A stretch of 44,657 nt of DNA from Bordetella parapertussis (GCA_945890735.1 CAMDCZ010000015.1:1-44657), one strand, 5' to 3'. Shown: positions 9,274-17,174, counted from the first letter of the stretch. Notes: a model not told the origin generated them from the sequence alone. A program made the numbers and translations.

Positions 9274-10560
9274 GTGAGCAACGAAAACCCAGCGCGTCCG
9301 CGGCGCATTGCGCACCTCGACATGGATGCTTTTTACGCCTCTGTCGAGTTGCTGCGCTATCCCCAACTCAAGGGCTTGCCCGTGGTGATCGGTGGTGGTC
9401 GCCGCCCGGCCGATGATTTGCTGGGTCGCATGCGCTTGTTGCAACCTGAGCGCGAATGGACGTCAGCCGATTTGGGCGACATACCGCTGGAGGTGTTTCC
9501 GCGCTTGAACAGCTACACCGGGCGTGGCGTCATCACGACCGCGACCTACGCGGCGCGTGCCTTCGGTGTGGGTTCGGCCATGGGGGTGATGAAAGCAGCC
9601 AAGCTGTGTCCGGATGCGATCTTGCTGCCCGTGGATTTTGAGCAGTACCGCCATTACTCCCGTGCCTTCAAAGCCATCGTGCGTGACATCGCGCCGGTGG
9701 TGGAAGACCGGGGTGTGGACGAGATTTACATCGACTTCACCGATGTCCCTGGCGGACAACGCGAAGGCGGTCGGGTGTTGGCGCGCTTGATGCAAAAAGC
9801 CATCACGGACGCCACTGGCTTGACGTGTTCGATTGGCGTGGCGCCCAACAAACTCTTGGCCAAAATGGCCAGTGAACTCCACAAACCCAATGGCATCTCC
9901 ATCCTTCACCCGGAGGATGTGTCCACCCGAATTTGGCCGTTGGCATGCCGCAAGATCAACGGCATTGGCCCCAAAGCCGATGAGAGACTCCAGGCACAGG
10001 GCATCCACACCATCGGTGAACTGGCTTTGAAAGAGCGCGACTGGTTGATGCAACACTTTGGCCCATCCCATGGCGCTTGGCTGCACGATGCCGCCCATGG
10101 CCTGGACGAACGCCCCGTGGTGACTGAAAGCGAGCCGGTGTCCATGAGCCGAGAAACCACCTTTGAGAAAGACCTGCACGTGGTGCATGACCGCGCTGCG
10201 CTGGGGGAGATATTCACCCGCCTGTGTCAACAAGTGGCGGCCGACTTGGTGCGCAAAGGCTATGTCGGCAAATCCATCGGCATCAAACTGCGGTTTGACA
10301 ATTTCAAAAGCGTGACGCGCGACCACACCTTGGACCATTACACCGCCAGCCCGGGTGAAATCAGGCAGGTCGCTGGCCAGTGTTTGAAACGCGTCGACAT
10401 GAACCGGCGCTTGCGCTTGCTGGGGGTGCGTGTCGGCACCCTGGTGAAAGTCGGCTCCGAACAAGCCCTGAACCCCTCCAAAGCCCTATCCTCTGCATTG
10501 AGCGCCCAGGAACCCAACCCACAGAAAGAGATTCGCCATGCGCAAGCTGACCTGTTTTGA
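9274..10560 (+). CDS. dinB: DNA polymerase IV (Y-family translesion polymerase)
   Basis: Error-prone polymerase that copies past damaged template. From the GTG start, catalytic metal ligands are visible at D16 in HLDMDAFYASVE and at D149/E150 in RGVDEIYIDF. The little-finger and helix-hairpin-helix regions (KINGIGPKADERL) follow. An extra segment of about 40 residues (roughly 42-82) separates VVIGGG from GRGVITTATYAAR; comparable insertions are, from memory, usual in Comamonadaceae DinB. TTG at 9268 is an alternative start. No Shine-Dalgarno is evident, and a TATGCT at 9262-9267 lies right before the start. The 3' end overlaps the next gene by 23 bases. No LexA box was recognised. Confidence 0.93.
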   Translation: MSNENPARPRRIAHLDMDAFYASVELLRYPQLKGLPVVIGGGRRPADDLLGRMRLLQPEREWTSADLGDIPLEVFPRLNSYTGRGVITTATYAARAFGVGSAMGVMKAAKLCPDAILLPVDFEQYRHYSRAFKAIVRDIAPVVEDRGVDEIYIDFTDVPGGQREGGRVLARLMQKAITDATGLTCSIGVAPNKLLAKMASELHKPNGISILHPEDVSTRIWPLACRKINGIGPKADERLQAQGIHTIGELALKERDWLMQHFGPSHGAWLHDAAHGLDERPVVTESEPVSMSRETTFEKDLHVVHDRAALGEIFTRLCQQVAADLVRKGYVGKSIGIKLRFDNFKSVTRDHTLDHYTASPGEIRQVAGQCLKRVDMNRRLRLLGVRVGTLVKVGSEQALNPSKALSSALSAQEPNPQKEIRHAQADLF

Positions 10561-11374
10561 ATTGACGATTGACCAACACATCGCCCACCTGGTCTTGAGC
10601 CGGCCAGCCGAACTCAACACCATGCACATGACCTTTTGGCGCGAGCTCGATGACGTGTTGCACCGTCTACACCAAAGCCAAGAAGCCCGTGTGTTGGTGA
10701 TCAGCAGCACGGGCAAGCATTTCAGTGCAGGCATGTCGCTGGACGCTTTTGGCGCATCCGTGCGCATGGATGACGAAAGTGCCGAAGGCCGCGCAGCCAT
10801 TGCCGACTTGCTGTGGGCATTGCAGTCCACCTTCACCCGCCTTGAAAACCTGCGCATGCCAGTCCTCGTGGCATTGCAAGGCGGTTGCATCGGCGGCGCG
10901 GTCGACATGGTGACCGCATGCTGTTTGCGCTATGCCAGCGCAGATGCGTTTTTCTGCATCCAAGAAATCAACATCGGCATGGTGGCCGATGTCGGCACCT
11001 TGCAACGCCTGCCCAAGCTCATTCCGATGGCGGTGGCCAAAGAATTGGCCTACACCGGTCGTCGCATGAACGCAGACCAAGCCCTGCAACACGGCTTGGT
11101 CAACGCGGTCTTGCCAGACGCGGCCAGCGCTTTGGCGGCGGCCATGCAAGCTGCGCAAGAGATCGCCAGCAAACCGCCGGTGGCGATATGGGGCACGAAA
11201 CAAGCGCTGCACTATGCACGCGACCACAGCACCGAAGACGCCTTGAAGCAAATGGGTTGGCTGCAAAGTGGCATTTGGAGCAATGCCCATGTGCAAGAAG
11301 CCATCCAATCTTTTCAAGCCAAGCGCAGTGGCAGTTATCCCGCGCTGGCGGAACTGCAATCGTTCAAAGACTGA
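10538..11374 (+). CDS. Crotonase-fold protein, delta3,5-delta2,4-dienoyl-CoA isomerase-like (ECH1 type)
   Basis: The 278-residue protein has the enoyl-CoA hydratase/isomerase fold, with oxyanion-hole regions around HFSAGMSL (61-68) and GGCIGGAVD (115-123). The acidic residues D123, E143 and D151 have the same spacing (20 and 8) as the triad Asp176/Glu196/Asp204 known for rat dienoyl-CoA isomerase. The following VGTLQRLPKLIP also resembles that enzyme. I therefore prefer an isomerase acting on unsaturated fatty acyl-CoAs over a plain hydratase. The ATG lies inside the end of dinB (23-base overlap) behind an AAAGAG site, so translation is probably coupled. It ends 3 bases from the convergent queF. 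Confidence 0.85.
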   Translation: MRKLTCFELTIDQHIAHLVLSRPAELNTMHMTFWRELDDVLHRLHQSQEARVLVISSTGKHFSAGMSLDAFGASVRMDDESAEGRAAIADLLWALQSTFTRLENLRMPVLVALQGGCIGGAVDMVTACCLRYASADAFFCIQEINIGMVADVGTLQRLPKLIPMAVAKELAYTGRRMNADQALQHGLVNAVLPDAASALAAAMQAAQEIASKPPVAIWGTKQALHYARDHSTEDALKQMGWLQSGIWSNAHVQEAIQSFQAKRSGSYPALAELQSFKD

Positions 11375-11377
11375 GGC

Positions 11378-12223
11378 TCATTGCCGGGCATGGCGCGCCT
11401 GCGCAGGCAATGCCTGCGGGTGACTGCTGCGCCAAGGGTTGATGTCCACCCCACCTCGGCGGGTGTAGCGCGCATAAACGCTGAGTTTGCTGGGTTTGCA
11501 GCGCGTCCAAATGTCCATGAAGATGCGCTCAACGCAATGCTCGTGGAATTCATTGTGGTTGCGAAAACTCACGATGTACTGCAACAAGCCCGCTTGGTCG
11601 ATTTGTGGGCCGCTGTAAGTGATGGCCACACTGCCCCAATCGGGTTGTCCCGTGACCAGGCAATTGCTTTTGAGCAAATGACTGGTCAAGGTCTCGGTCA
11701 CCGGTTTTTCATCCGAGGCTGCGCTGAGCAACTCGGGGGCAGGCTGGAATTCGGTGCAGTCCACATCCAAACGGTCCAGGTCCACACCTTCGAGCGCATG
11801 TATTTTTTCACGGCCAAACTGCGCAGGCTCCAGGAGTTGCACGCCCACACCTGCATTCACCGTTGCACCAGACCACACCGCCGTGCTCAAGTCTTGTTGC
11901 ATCAGATCGCGCACATGGGCCAAGGACTCGAACCGGCTGTTGTTGAAACTGTTGAGGTAGAGCTTCAAAGACTTGCTCTCAACCAGGTGGGTGGATTCAC
12001 AAGGCACGACAAACCGCCCGAGCGCGACTTGGGGTTTGCCACGTGCATTGAGCCAACTCAGTTCGTAAGCAGTCCACAAATCGGCTCCCAAGAAAATCGG
12101 CTGATCCCCCACCCCAATCAGACTGCGCTGCGCAGCGCGTGGCAAGGGATACAACAGGCTGGGATCGTATTGATCAGCGTAACTGGCGGCTTTGCCCAGC
12201 TGTGAGTCTTCAGGCTTGTTCAT
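11378..12223 (-). CDS. queF: NADPH-dependent 7-cyano-7-deazaguanine reductase (long form)
   Basis: Reduces preQ0 to preQ1 in the synthesis of the tRNA base queuosine. The 281-residue length matches the two-domain QueF type. The catalytic pair is visible as C188 and D195 within LLKSNCLVTGQPDWGS, and the NADPH/substrate region appears as SFRNHNEFHEHC and YARYTRRGGVDINP. A short Ala/His-rich tail follows the conserved part. The ATG overlaps the stop of the upstream alpha/beta hydrolase by four bases (ATGA), so queF is the last gene of the reverse-strand run starting at the rubrerythrin gene. Identification is secure. Confidence 0.96.
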   Translation of the reverse strand: MNKPEDSQLGKAASYADQYDPSLLYPLPRAAQRSLIGVGDQPIFLGADLWTAYELSWLNARGKPQVALGRFVVPCESTHLVESKSLKLYLNSFNNSRFESLAHVRDLMQQDLSTAVWSGATVNAGVGVQLLEPAQFGREKIHALEGVDLDRLDVDCTEFQPAPELLSAASDEKPVTETLTSHLLKSNCLVTGQPDWGSVAITYSGPQIDQAGLLQYIVSFRNHNEFHEHCVERIFMDIWTRCKPSKLSVYARYTRRGGVDINPWRSSHPQALPAQARHARQ

Positions 12224-13104
12224 GCAGTGGAATAGGCGTTGAGGAAGGGCAGCAAGCGGTTGACGATCAAACTGACAGCGGCTGGCGGGAAATCATGCCC
12301 CAGGCCTTCAATGGGGTAGAGCTTGGCGTTGGGGATGCGCTTGGCGATGTCTTCGCCACACGCGAATGGCAACAAAGGATCGGCTTTGCCATGGATCACC
12401 AAAGTGGGGTGGTGGATCTTGGACAACAGCGCAGCACGCGACTGGTCCGCCAGCACCGCCAGCATTTGGCGATATGCCCCCATGGGACGGCTGCTGCGCT
12501 TGATGGACTCGTCCACCAGTTGCGCCTGCGAACCCTTGGGGTGCTCAAAACCAGGGCCAGCCAATGCCTGAACAAATGCCAAGGCATGTTGCCGCGCGTC
12601 TGCGCCACGCTTGGGCGGTGAAAACAAAATGCGTTGCATTTCAGTGGTGGGGCCTGGCAAATGTTTGGCGCCACTGCTGCTCATGATGTTGGTCAAGCTC
12701 AGCACCCGGTCTGGCGCGGTGAGGCAGACGCGTTGCGCGATCATGCCGCCCATGCTGACGCCCACCAAATGGGCTTGCTTGATTTGCAAGTGGTCCAACA
12801 CGGCCAAGGCGTCTTGCGCCATGTCTTGCACCGTGAAGGGCGGCTTGGGTTTGAAGCCCAATTTGAGTTGCAGCATGAACCAGACGATCGGCGGCGCGGC
12901 GAGATCGTCCATGGGCTGCGACAAACCCATGTCGCGGTTGTCAAAGCGAATCACCCGGTAACCCGCTTGGTGGATGGCATGCACCATCTCGTCAGGCCAG
13001 ACAATCAATTGCATGGACATACCGGGTATCAACAAAACCGCCGGCCGGTCACGCTCCCCGGTGTCTTCCACCTCCAAGCGCAAGCCGTTGGCAAATATTT
13101 GCAT
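12220..13104 (-). CDS. Alpha/beta-fold hydrolase
   Basis: A 294-residue alpha/beta hydrolase with the nucleophile elbow GVSMGG (Ser at about residue 117), a probable acid in HGKADPLLPF and a catalytic His in GLGHDFPP. An HG-type oxyanion region is replaced by LLIPGMSMQ near residue 25. The open frame runs further upstream to 13449, but that part overlaps yaaA on the same strand. The ATG at 13104 (MQIFANGLRLEVED) gives a normal family N-terminus five bases after the yaaA stop. The gene is embedded between yaaA and queF and overlaps queF by four bases. The substrate cannot be predicted. Confidence 0.88.
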   Translation of the reverse strand: MQIFANGLRLEVEDTGERDRPAVLLIPGMSMQLIVWPDEMVHAIHQAGYRVIRFDNRDMGLSQPMDDLAAPPIVWFMLQLKLGFKPKPPFTVQDMAQDALAVLDHLQIKQAHLVGVSMGGMIAQRVCLTAPDRVLSLTNIMSSSGAKHLPGPTTEMQRILFSPPKRGADARQHALAFVQALAGPGFEHPKGSQAQLVDESIKRSSRPMGAYRQMLAVLADQSRAALLSKIHHPTLVIHGKADPLLPFACGEDIAKRIPNAKLYPIEGLGHDFPPAAVSLIVNRLLPFLNAYSTA

Positions 13105-13109
13105 GGTGT

Positions 13110-13886
13110 TCAGTCGTTTGGGTGGCGGCGAAAGACCAAAGTATCGTCGCTGGACACCGAAGGCTCGTAGGCATAGCCCTCCAAGTTGAAGCCTTGCAAA
13201 GCCTTGGGGGTTTTGACTTGTTTTTGGACCGCATAACGCGCCATCAAGCCACGTGCGCGTTTGGCAAAAAAGCTGATGATTTTGTACTGCCCGTTTTTGT
13301 GGTCCTGGAAAACGCAATCGATCACTCGGGCTTGCAAAACTTGGCGGTCCACCGCTTTGAAATACTCTTGCGAGGCCAGGTTGACGATCACCGGGTCTTT
13401 CTCGTTTGCCATTTGGGCATTCAAATGCTCGGCGATTTGCTTGCCCCAAAATTGATAGAGGTTGTTGGCTTTGCCGTGTTTGAGTGCGGTGCCCATCTCC
13501 AAACGGTAAGGCTGCATCGCGTCAAGGGGCCGCAAGACACCATACAAACCGCTCAAGATCAGCAAGTGTTCTTGTGCCCATTGCAGCTCTTTGGACTGAA
13601 GGCTTTTGGCGTCCAGGCCTTCATAGACATCGCCGTTGAAAGCCAAGACAGCTGGACGGGCGTTGCCAGCGGTGAAATCAGGGGACCAGGCTTGGTAACG
13701 ATCGACATTGAGTTGGGACAAAGCCTGGCTCAAATCCATCAGTGCCGCGATTTGCTGAGGGGTCTTTTTTTTCAGCGTGGCGATCAGCTCGGTCGATTGC
13801 GCCACGAAGAGTGGCGCACTGGCTGTCACCGGTGGAAGGGGGGATTCGTAATCGAGGGATTTGGCGGGTGACAGCAGGAAGCGCAT
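13110..13886 (-). CDS. yaaA: Peroxide stress protein YaaA (DUF328)
   Basis: A 258-residue YaaA-family protein beginning MRFLLSPAKSLDYESPLP, with the conserved GLYGVLRPLDAMQPYRLEMG segment in its middle. In E. coli YaaA lowers free iron and limits damage during hydrogen peroxide stress, and related proteins are reported to bind DNA. It sits seven bases downstream of the DUF3501 gene and five bases upstream of the hydrolase. It therefore lies inside a run that also encodes rubrerythrin, another peroxide-defence protein. The shared stress theme is an inference from context; the family identification is firm. Confidence 0.95.
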   Translation of the reverse strand: MRFLLSPAKSLDYESPLPPVTASAPLFVAQSTELIATLKKKTPQQIAALMDLSQALSQLNVDRYQAWSPDFTAGNARPAVLAFNGDVYEGLDAKSLQSKELQWAQEHLLILSGLYGVLRPLDAMQPYRLEMGTALKHGKANNLYQFWGKQIAEHLNAQMANEKDPVIVNLASQEYFKAVDRQVLQARVIDCVFQDHKNGQYKIISFFAKRARGLMARYAVQKQVKTPKALQGFNLEGYAYEPSVSSDDTLVFRRHPND

Positions 13887-13893
13887 GTGGCGA

Positions 13894-14484
13894 TTATTTC
13901 AAATCCCCGGCCAAGGACGCCAGGGCGTCTTCAGCGATCTGCGTATGGGCTGGGTAGTTGGTGTGGTCACAGCCCAACTTGACAGCGGCTCCAGCCTTGA
14001 TCGCCGCTTTGGTGGCAGGATCAAACTCAAACCGCACGAAATGCACGGCAGAGGTTTTTTCGTCGTTTTCGCGATCGAGGTCTTCGTCGGCAATCGCATA
14101 CACCCGCGCATGCCCTTCCACCTCAATGAACATGCGGTCTTCCACGCCAATGAGGCGGGCCAACTCACGCTTTCGCTCATTGACATCAGGGTATTCAATC
14201 AACATGGTGGCCTTCCAATTGCTGCCGTCTGGCACCAGGGGCGCATAAGCATCGATTTCTTGTTGAATACCCTCTTCCTCGAAAATTTTCTCAATCCTCA
14301 GCATTTCTTGGACCTGGTAACGAATGGTGATTTCACTTTCAAACTGCAGGGTGATGTGGTTACCCAAATGCACAGAACGGGTTTTTCGATGCGCCAACAC
14401 CTCGGCCTTGTGGGTCTTCCTGAATTTGCTGTAAGCCTCCAAGCTCATGAGGCTGTCGGCGGTGATGTGTCCGGTGATTTGCAT
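13894..14484 (-). CDS. DUF3501 family protein
   Basis: A 196-residue soluble protein without signal peptide or membrane segment, starting MQITGHITADSLMSLEAYSK. I recognise it as the DUF3501 family, whose members commonly lie next to a GlpC/HdrD-like Fe-S protein and rubrerythrin, exactly as here. It is rich in charged residues and has a single Cys in the LGCDHTNYP segment near the C-terminus. No catalytic motif is obvious. It lies 32 bases after the Fe-S protein gene and seven before yaaA. A role in the same redox or peroxide process as its neighbours is inferred; the molecular function is unknown. Confidence 0.85.
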   Translation of the reverse strand: MQITGHITADSLMSLEAYSKFRKTHKAEVLAHRKTRSVHLGNHITLQFESEITIRYQVQEMLRIEKIFEEEGIQQEIDAYAPLVPDGSNWKATMLIEYPDVNERKRELARLIGVEDRMFIEVEGHARVYAIADEDLDRENDEKTSAVHFVRFEFDPATKAAIKAGAAVKLGCDHTNYPAHTQIAEDALASLAGDLK

Positions 14485-14516
14485 GGGGTGCTTTCAAAAC
14501 AGGTTGAGTGGGGGCT

Positions 14517-15866
14517 CTATTTCAAGCCATAGGCTTTGGCAACCAAAGAGAGAGGGTGTTGAAGCTCGGGGACAGCCTGACCGCTGGCTTCAAAGCCTTG
14601 TGCGATGTGGTGACCACCCAGCGGACAATCGGAACTGATGAAGTCGGGCTGGCTGCCATCCTTCATCGTGGCCATGGCCTTGACCACCGGCTTACCCAGT
14701 TTCATGGCATAGGCATGGGTGGCTTTTTTCACACCGTAGGTACCCGCATGACCAGAACAACGCTCGATCGTGTTGATCGTGGTGTTGGGGATCATCTTGA
14801 GCATTTCTTCGGTTTTCTTGCCGATGTTTTGCACCCTGCCGTGGCATGGAATTTGGTAGCTGACATTGCCCAGGCTTTCAGGGAATTCAGTTTTGAGCAA
14901 GCCGTCGCGCTTGCGCGCCATCAGGTACTCAAACGGATCCCACATGTGTTCTTTGACCAATTGGGTCTGTGCATCATCGGGGTACATGAGCGGTAACTCT
15001 TGCTTGAACATCAGGGTGCACGAGGGCACGGCACTCAAGATGGCATAGCCTTGCGCCGCGTACTTGGCCAAGATGGGTATGTTGATTTGCTTGTTGGCAT
15101 CGACTGACTGCAGATCACCCAATTCGAGTTTGGGCATGCCGCAACATTTTTCTTTGGACACCAATTCGTAGGGGATGTCGTTGTGGTCGAGGATGTTGAG
15201 CAAGTCCATGCCAATGCCAGGCTCGTTGTAGTTGACATAGCAGGTGGCATAAATCACCACCTTGCCAGGTGTTTTCTCGCCATTGACCACCGGGTGTGCC
15301 TTGGCCTTGGGCGCCAAGCTTCTGAACTTTTGGCTCGCTAACTCGGGCAACCAAGCGTCTTTGTCTACCCCCAAAGTGCTTTCCATGACCGAGCGAGCGA
15401 CTTTGGTTTGGTTGATCGCATTGACCGCTTGCACCACGATGGGGATGCCTGCGAATTGGCCGTGGACATCGGTGGAAGCCAGAAACTTCTCGCCAGCACT
15501 GACCTCGCCTTTTTGAAATTTGATGGCCTTGGCCCGCAGCATGGTGTGTGGAAAGTCCAAGTTCCACTCATGCGGAGGCACATAAGGGCATTTGGTCAAG
15601 TAGCACAGGTCACATAAAAAACACTGGTCAACCACTTTCCAATAGTCTTTTTTGTCAACGCCATCCATCTCCATCGTGGGGCTTTCATCCACCAGGTCAA
15701 ACAAAGTGGGAAAGGAGCCGCACAAACTGACACAACGCCTGCAGCCATGGCAGATATCGAAGATGCGCTCCATCTCTGTCAAACAAGCCTCTTCGTTGTA
15801 GAAGTCTGGGTTGAGCCAATCAAGGGGATGGCGTGTGGGTGCTTCCAAGCTGCCTTCTCTGGACAA
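14517..15866 (-). CDS. Heterodisulfide-reductase-related Fe-S protein (GlpC/HdrD-like, CCG domains)
   Basis: A 449-residue cytosolic redox protein. Two ferredoxin-type clusters are seen, C39/C42/C45/C49 and C82/C85/C88/C93. Two CCG-type cysteine domains follow, one with CCGMPKLE and a second where the motif reads CSGHAG rather than CCG. Such proteins carry electrons or reduce disulfides, as in GlpC and heterodisulfide reductase subunits. The start is TTG at 15866, supported by AGGAG (15873-15877) six bases upstream; no ATG fits. It sits between rubrerythrin (105-base gap with a hairpin) and DUF3501. It could feed electrons to the rubrerythrin, which lacks its own rubredoxin domain; that is an inference. 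Confidence 0.9.
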   Translation of the reverse strand: MSREGSLEAPTRHPLDWLNPDFYNEEACLTEMERIFDICHGCRRCVSLCGSFPTLFDLVDESPTMEMDGVDKKDYWKVVDQCFLCDLCYLTKCPYVPPHEWNLDFPHTMLRAKAIKFQKGEVSAGEKFLASTDVHGQFAGIPIVVQAVNAINQTKVARSVMESTLGVDKDAWLPELASQKFRSLAPKAKAHPVVNGEKTPGKVVIYATCYVNYNEPGIGMDLLNILDHNDIPYELVSKEKCCGMPKLELGDLQSVDANKQINIPILAKYAAQGYAILSAVPSCTLMFKQELPLMYPDDAQTQLVKEHMWDPFEYLMARKRDGLLKTEFPESLGNVSYQIPCHGRVQNIGKKTEEMLKMIPNTTINTIERCSGHAGTYGVKKATHAYAMKLGKPVVKAMATMKDGSQPDFISSDCPLGGHHIAQGFEASGQAVPELQHPLSLVAKAYGLK

Positions 15867-15926
15867 GGGGTGCTCCTAGGGGTCTGGGGGGGTCAAGGGG
15901 AACGGCTTGAGGCGCCGATCAGAATG

Positions 15927-15960
15927 GAGAGAGGGGCGCTGTTGCCAACGCCCAACTCTC
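15927..15960 (-). other. Stem-loop between rubrerythrin and Fe-S protein genes
   Basis: On either strand GAGAG and GGGCG on one side pair with CGCCC and CTCTC on the other, separated by a 2x2 internal loop and closed by a 10-base loop. The element lies just after the rubrerythrin stop and has no T-run. It is therefore more likely an mRNA-stabilising, processing or partial-termination element than a full terminator. It could allow more rubrerythrin than Fe-S protein to be made. Confidence 0.45.
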
Positions 15961-15971
15961 AATGCTGATGA

Positions 15972-16394
15972 TCAGTCAACCAACTCAGCCAATGCTTTGG
16001 CGTAACGGTTGGCATGTGAACGCTCAGCCTTGGCCAAGGTTTCAAACCAGTCAGCGATTTCGTCGTGACCTTCGTCGCGCGCTGTCTTGGCCATGCCAGG
16101 GTACATGTCGGTGTACTCATGGGTTTCGCCAGCCACAGCGGCTTTCAAGTTGTCACGGGTCGCACCGATGGGCAAACCGGTGGCGGGGTCACCGCACTGC
16201 TCAAGCCACTCTAAGTGACCGTGAGCATGGCCAGTTTCGCCTTCAGCAGTTGAGCGAAACAATGCGGCCACATCGTTTTGGCCTTCCACATCGGCCTTGT
16301 TTGCGAAATACAGGTAACGTCGGTTGGCCTGAGACTCGCCAGCGAAAGCGGCTTTCAGGTTTTCTTCGGTCTTGGAGCCTTTGAGTGCTGCCAT
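15972..16394 (-). CDS. Rubrerythrin, short form without rubredoxin domain
   Basis: A 140-residue four-helix diiron protein expected to reduce hydrogen peroxide in the cytosol. The metal ligands fit E20, E53 with H56 (EGETGH), E90 and E124 with H127 (ERSH). Classical rubrerythrin carries a C-terminal rubredoxin with two CxxC pairs; here the protein stops after the diiron domain and has only one Cys. An external electron donor is therefore needed. The ATG at 16394 follows a strong AAGGAGA site; an upstream frame extension to 16421 lacks support. It is the first gene of the reverse-strand run through queF. Confidence 0.95.
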   Translation of the reverse strand: MAALKGSKTEENLKAAFAGESQANRRYLYFANKADVEGQNDVAALFRSTAEGETGHAHGHLEWLEQCGDPATGLPIGATRDNLKAAVAGETHEYTDMYPGMAKTARDEGHDEIADWFETLAKAERSHANRYAKALAELVD

Positions 16395-16489
16395 GAGAAT
16401 TCTCCTTGGGTTGATAAACAAACCCTGGCGTCATTGCCAAAGTCGGGGTGAGCTTACTGCTTGTCCGAGACAAATGTCCAATCGCTTGT

Positions 16490-16508
16490 GTCAATCCACT
16501 GAATTGAC
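16490..16508. promoter_or_regulatory. Inverted repeat between divergent rubrerythrin and VOC genes
   Basis: GTCAAT and ATTGAC form perfect 6-base arms around a 7-base spacer. Each arm overlaps a -35-like hexamer pointing outward: TTGACA on the minus strand (16494 to 16489) toward rubrerythrin and TTGACT on the plus strand (16504-16509) toward the VOC gene. Matching -10 boxes are poor; the best on the plus strand is TAGGGT at 16527-16532. It may be an operator or simply a divergent promoter. The rest of the 222-base gap holds a TTGTC-CGA-GACAA repeat (16461-16473) and an ACCCTAGGGT palindrome (16523-16532). Confidence 0.35.
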
Positions 16509-16616
16509 TTCGTCTATCTTAGACCCTAGGGTATCTACTGATTTTCCATGGCTTGCGGCCATCGCCTGCGCACTGGGGCCTGGTTGGACTGACAGTAAAC
16601 TGAGGGTGCTTTGAAC

Positions 16617-17174
16617 ATGACAAACATGACCCATCTGCCCCACCTTTCACCCCCCGCCAAGGTTCGGGGTCTTCACCATGTCGCTTACCGCGCGCGCGAC
16701 GCTGAAGAAACGCGGCATTTCTATGAAGACATCCTGGGCTTGCCGCTTTACCACCTGATTCAAAGTGACCATGTGCCCAGCACAGGCGAATACTGCCCCT
16801 ACACCCATTTCTTTTTCCAGTTGCAAGACGGCTCCTTCATCGCCTTCTTCGACCTGGGGGACGACCAAGCAGCCCAGCCCTCGCCCAACACGCCCGCATG
16901 GGTCAACCACATTGCTTTCACGGTCGACAGCATCCAAGCGCTGGAAGACAGCAAAGCCCGTCTTCAGGCCCATGGCATTGAAGTCTTGGGTGTGACGGAT
17001 CACCGCATTTTCAAAAGCATTTATTTTTTCGATCCCAACGGCATCCGCTTGGAGCTGAGCGCACAAGTGGCCCCGCCCTCGCAAATGCACGAAGAGAGTT
17101 TGACCGTCCATCAACAATTACAGGCTTGGAATGAACACAAGATCGCGCGGCGCCAATCACGTTCATCCGGTTAA
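16617..17174 (+). CDS. VOC-family (glyoxalase/extradiol dioxygenase fold) protein
   Basis: A 185-residue protein with two beta-alpha-beta-beta-beta halves. Likely metal ligands are a His in GLHHVAYRARD (residue 20 or 21), a His in WVNHIAFTV and a Glu in NGIRLELS, the His/His/Glu pattern of the vicinal-oxygen-chelate family. The ATG at 16617 follows GAGGGT; ATG at 16626 or TTG at 16611 are alternatives. Its last 44 bases overlap the start of the FAD monooxygenase gene, so the two are surely cotranscribed. It could be a ring-cleavage dioxygenase, a lyase or a hydrolase of an aromatic pathway. The substrate is not readable. Confidence 0.85.
   Translation: MTNMTHLPHLSPPAKVRGLHHVAYRARDAEETRHFYEDILGLPLYHLIQSDHVPSTGEYCPYTHFFFQLQDGSFIAFFDLGDDQAAQPSPNTPAWVNHIAFTVDSIQALEDSKARLQAHGIEVLGVTDHRIFKSIYFFDPNGIRLELSAQVAPPSQMHEESLTVHQQLQAWNEHKIARRQSRSSG

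Noticed and set aside
11381..12205. A 274-codon plus-strand frame opposite queF
   Set aside because: queF has complete catalytic motifs on the other strand and the antisense product has no family features.
13105..13449. N-terminal extension of the alpha/beta hydrolase frame
   Set aside because: It lies wholly inside yaaA on the same strand; the ATG at 13104 gives the normal family start.
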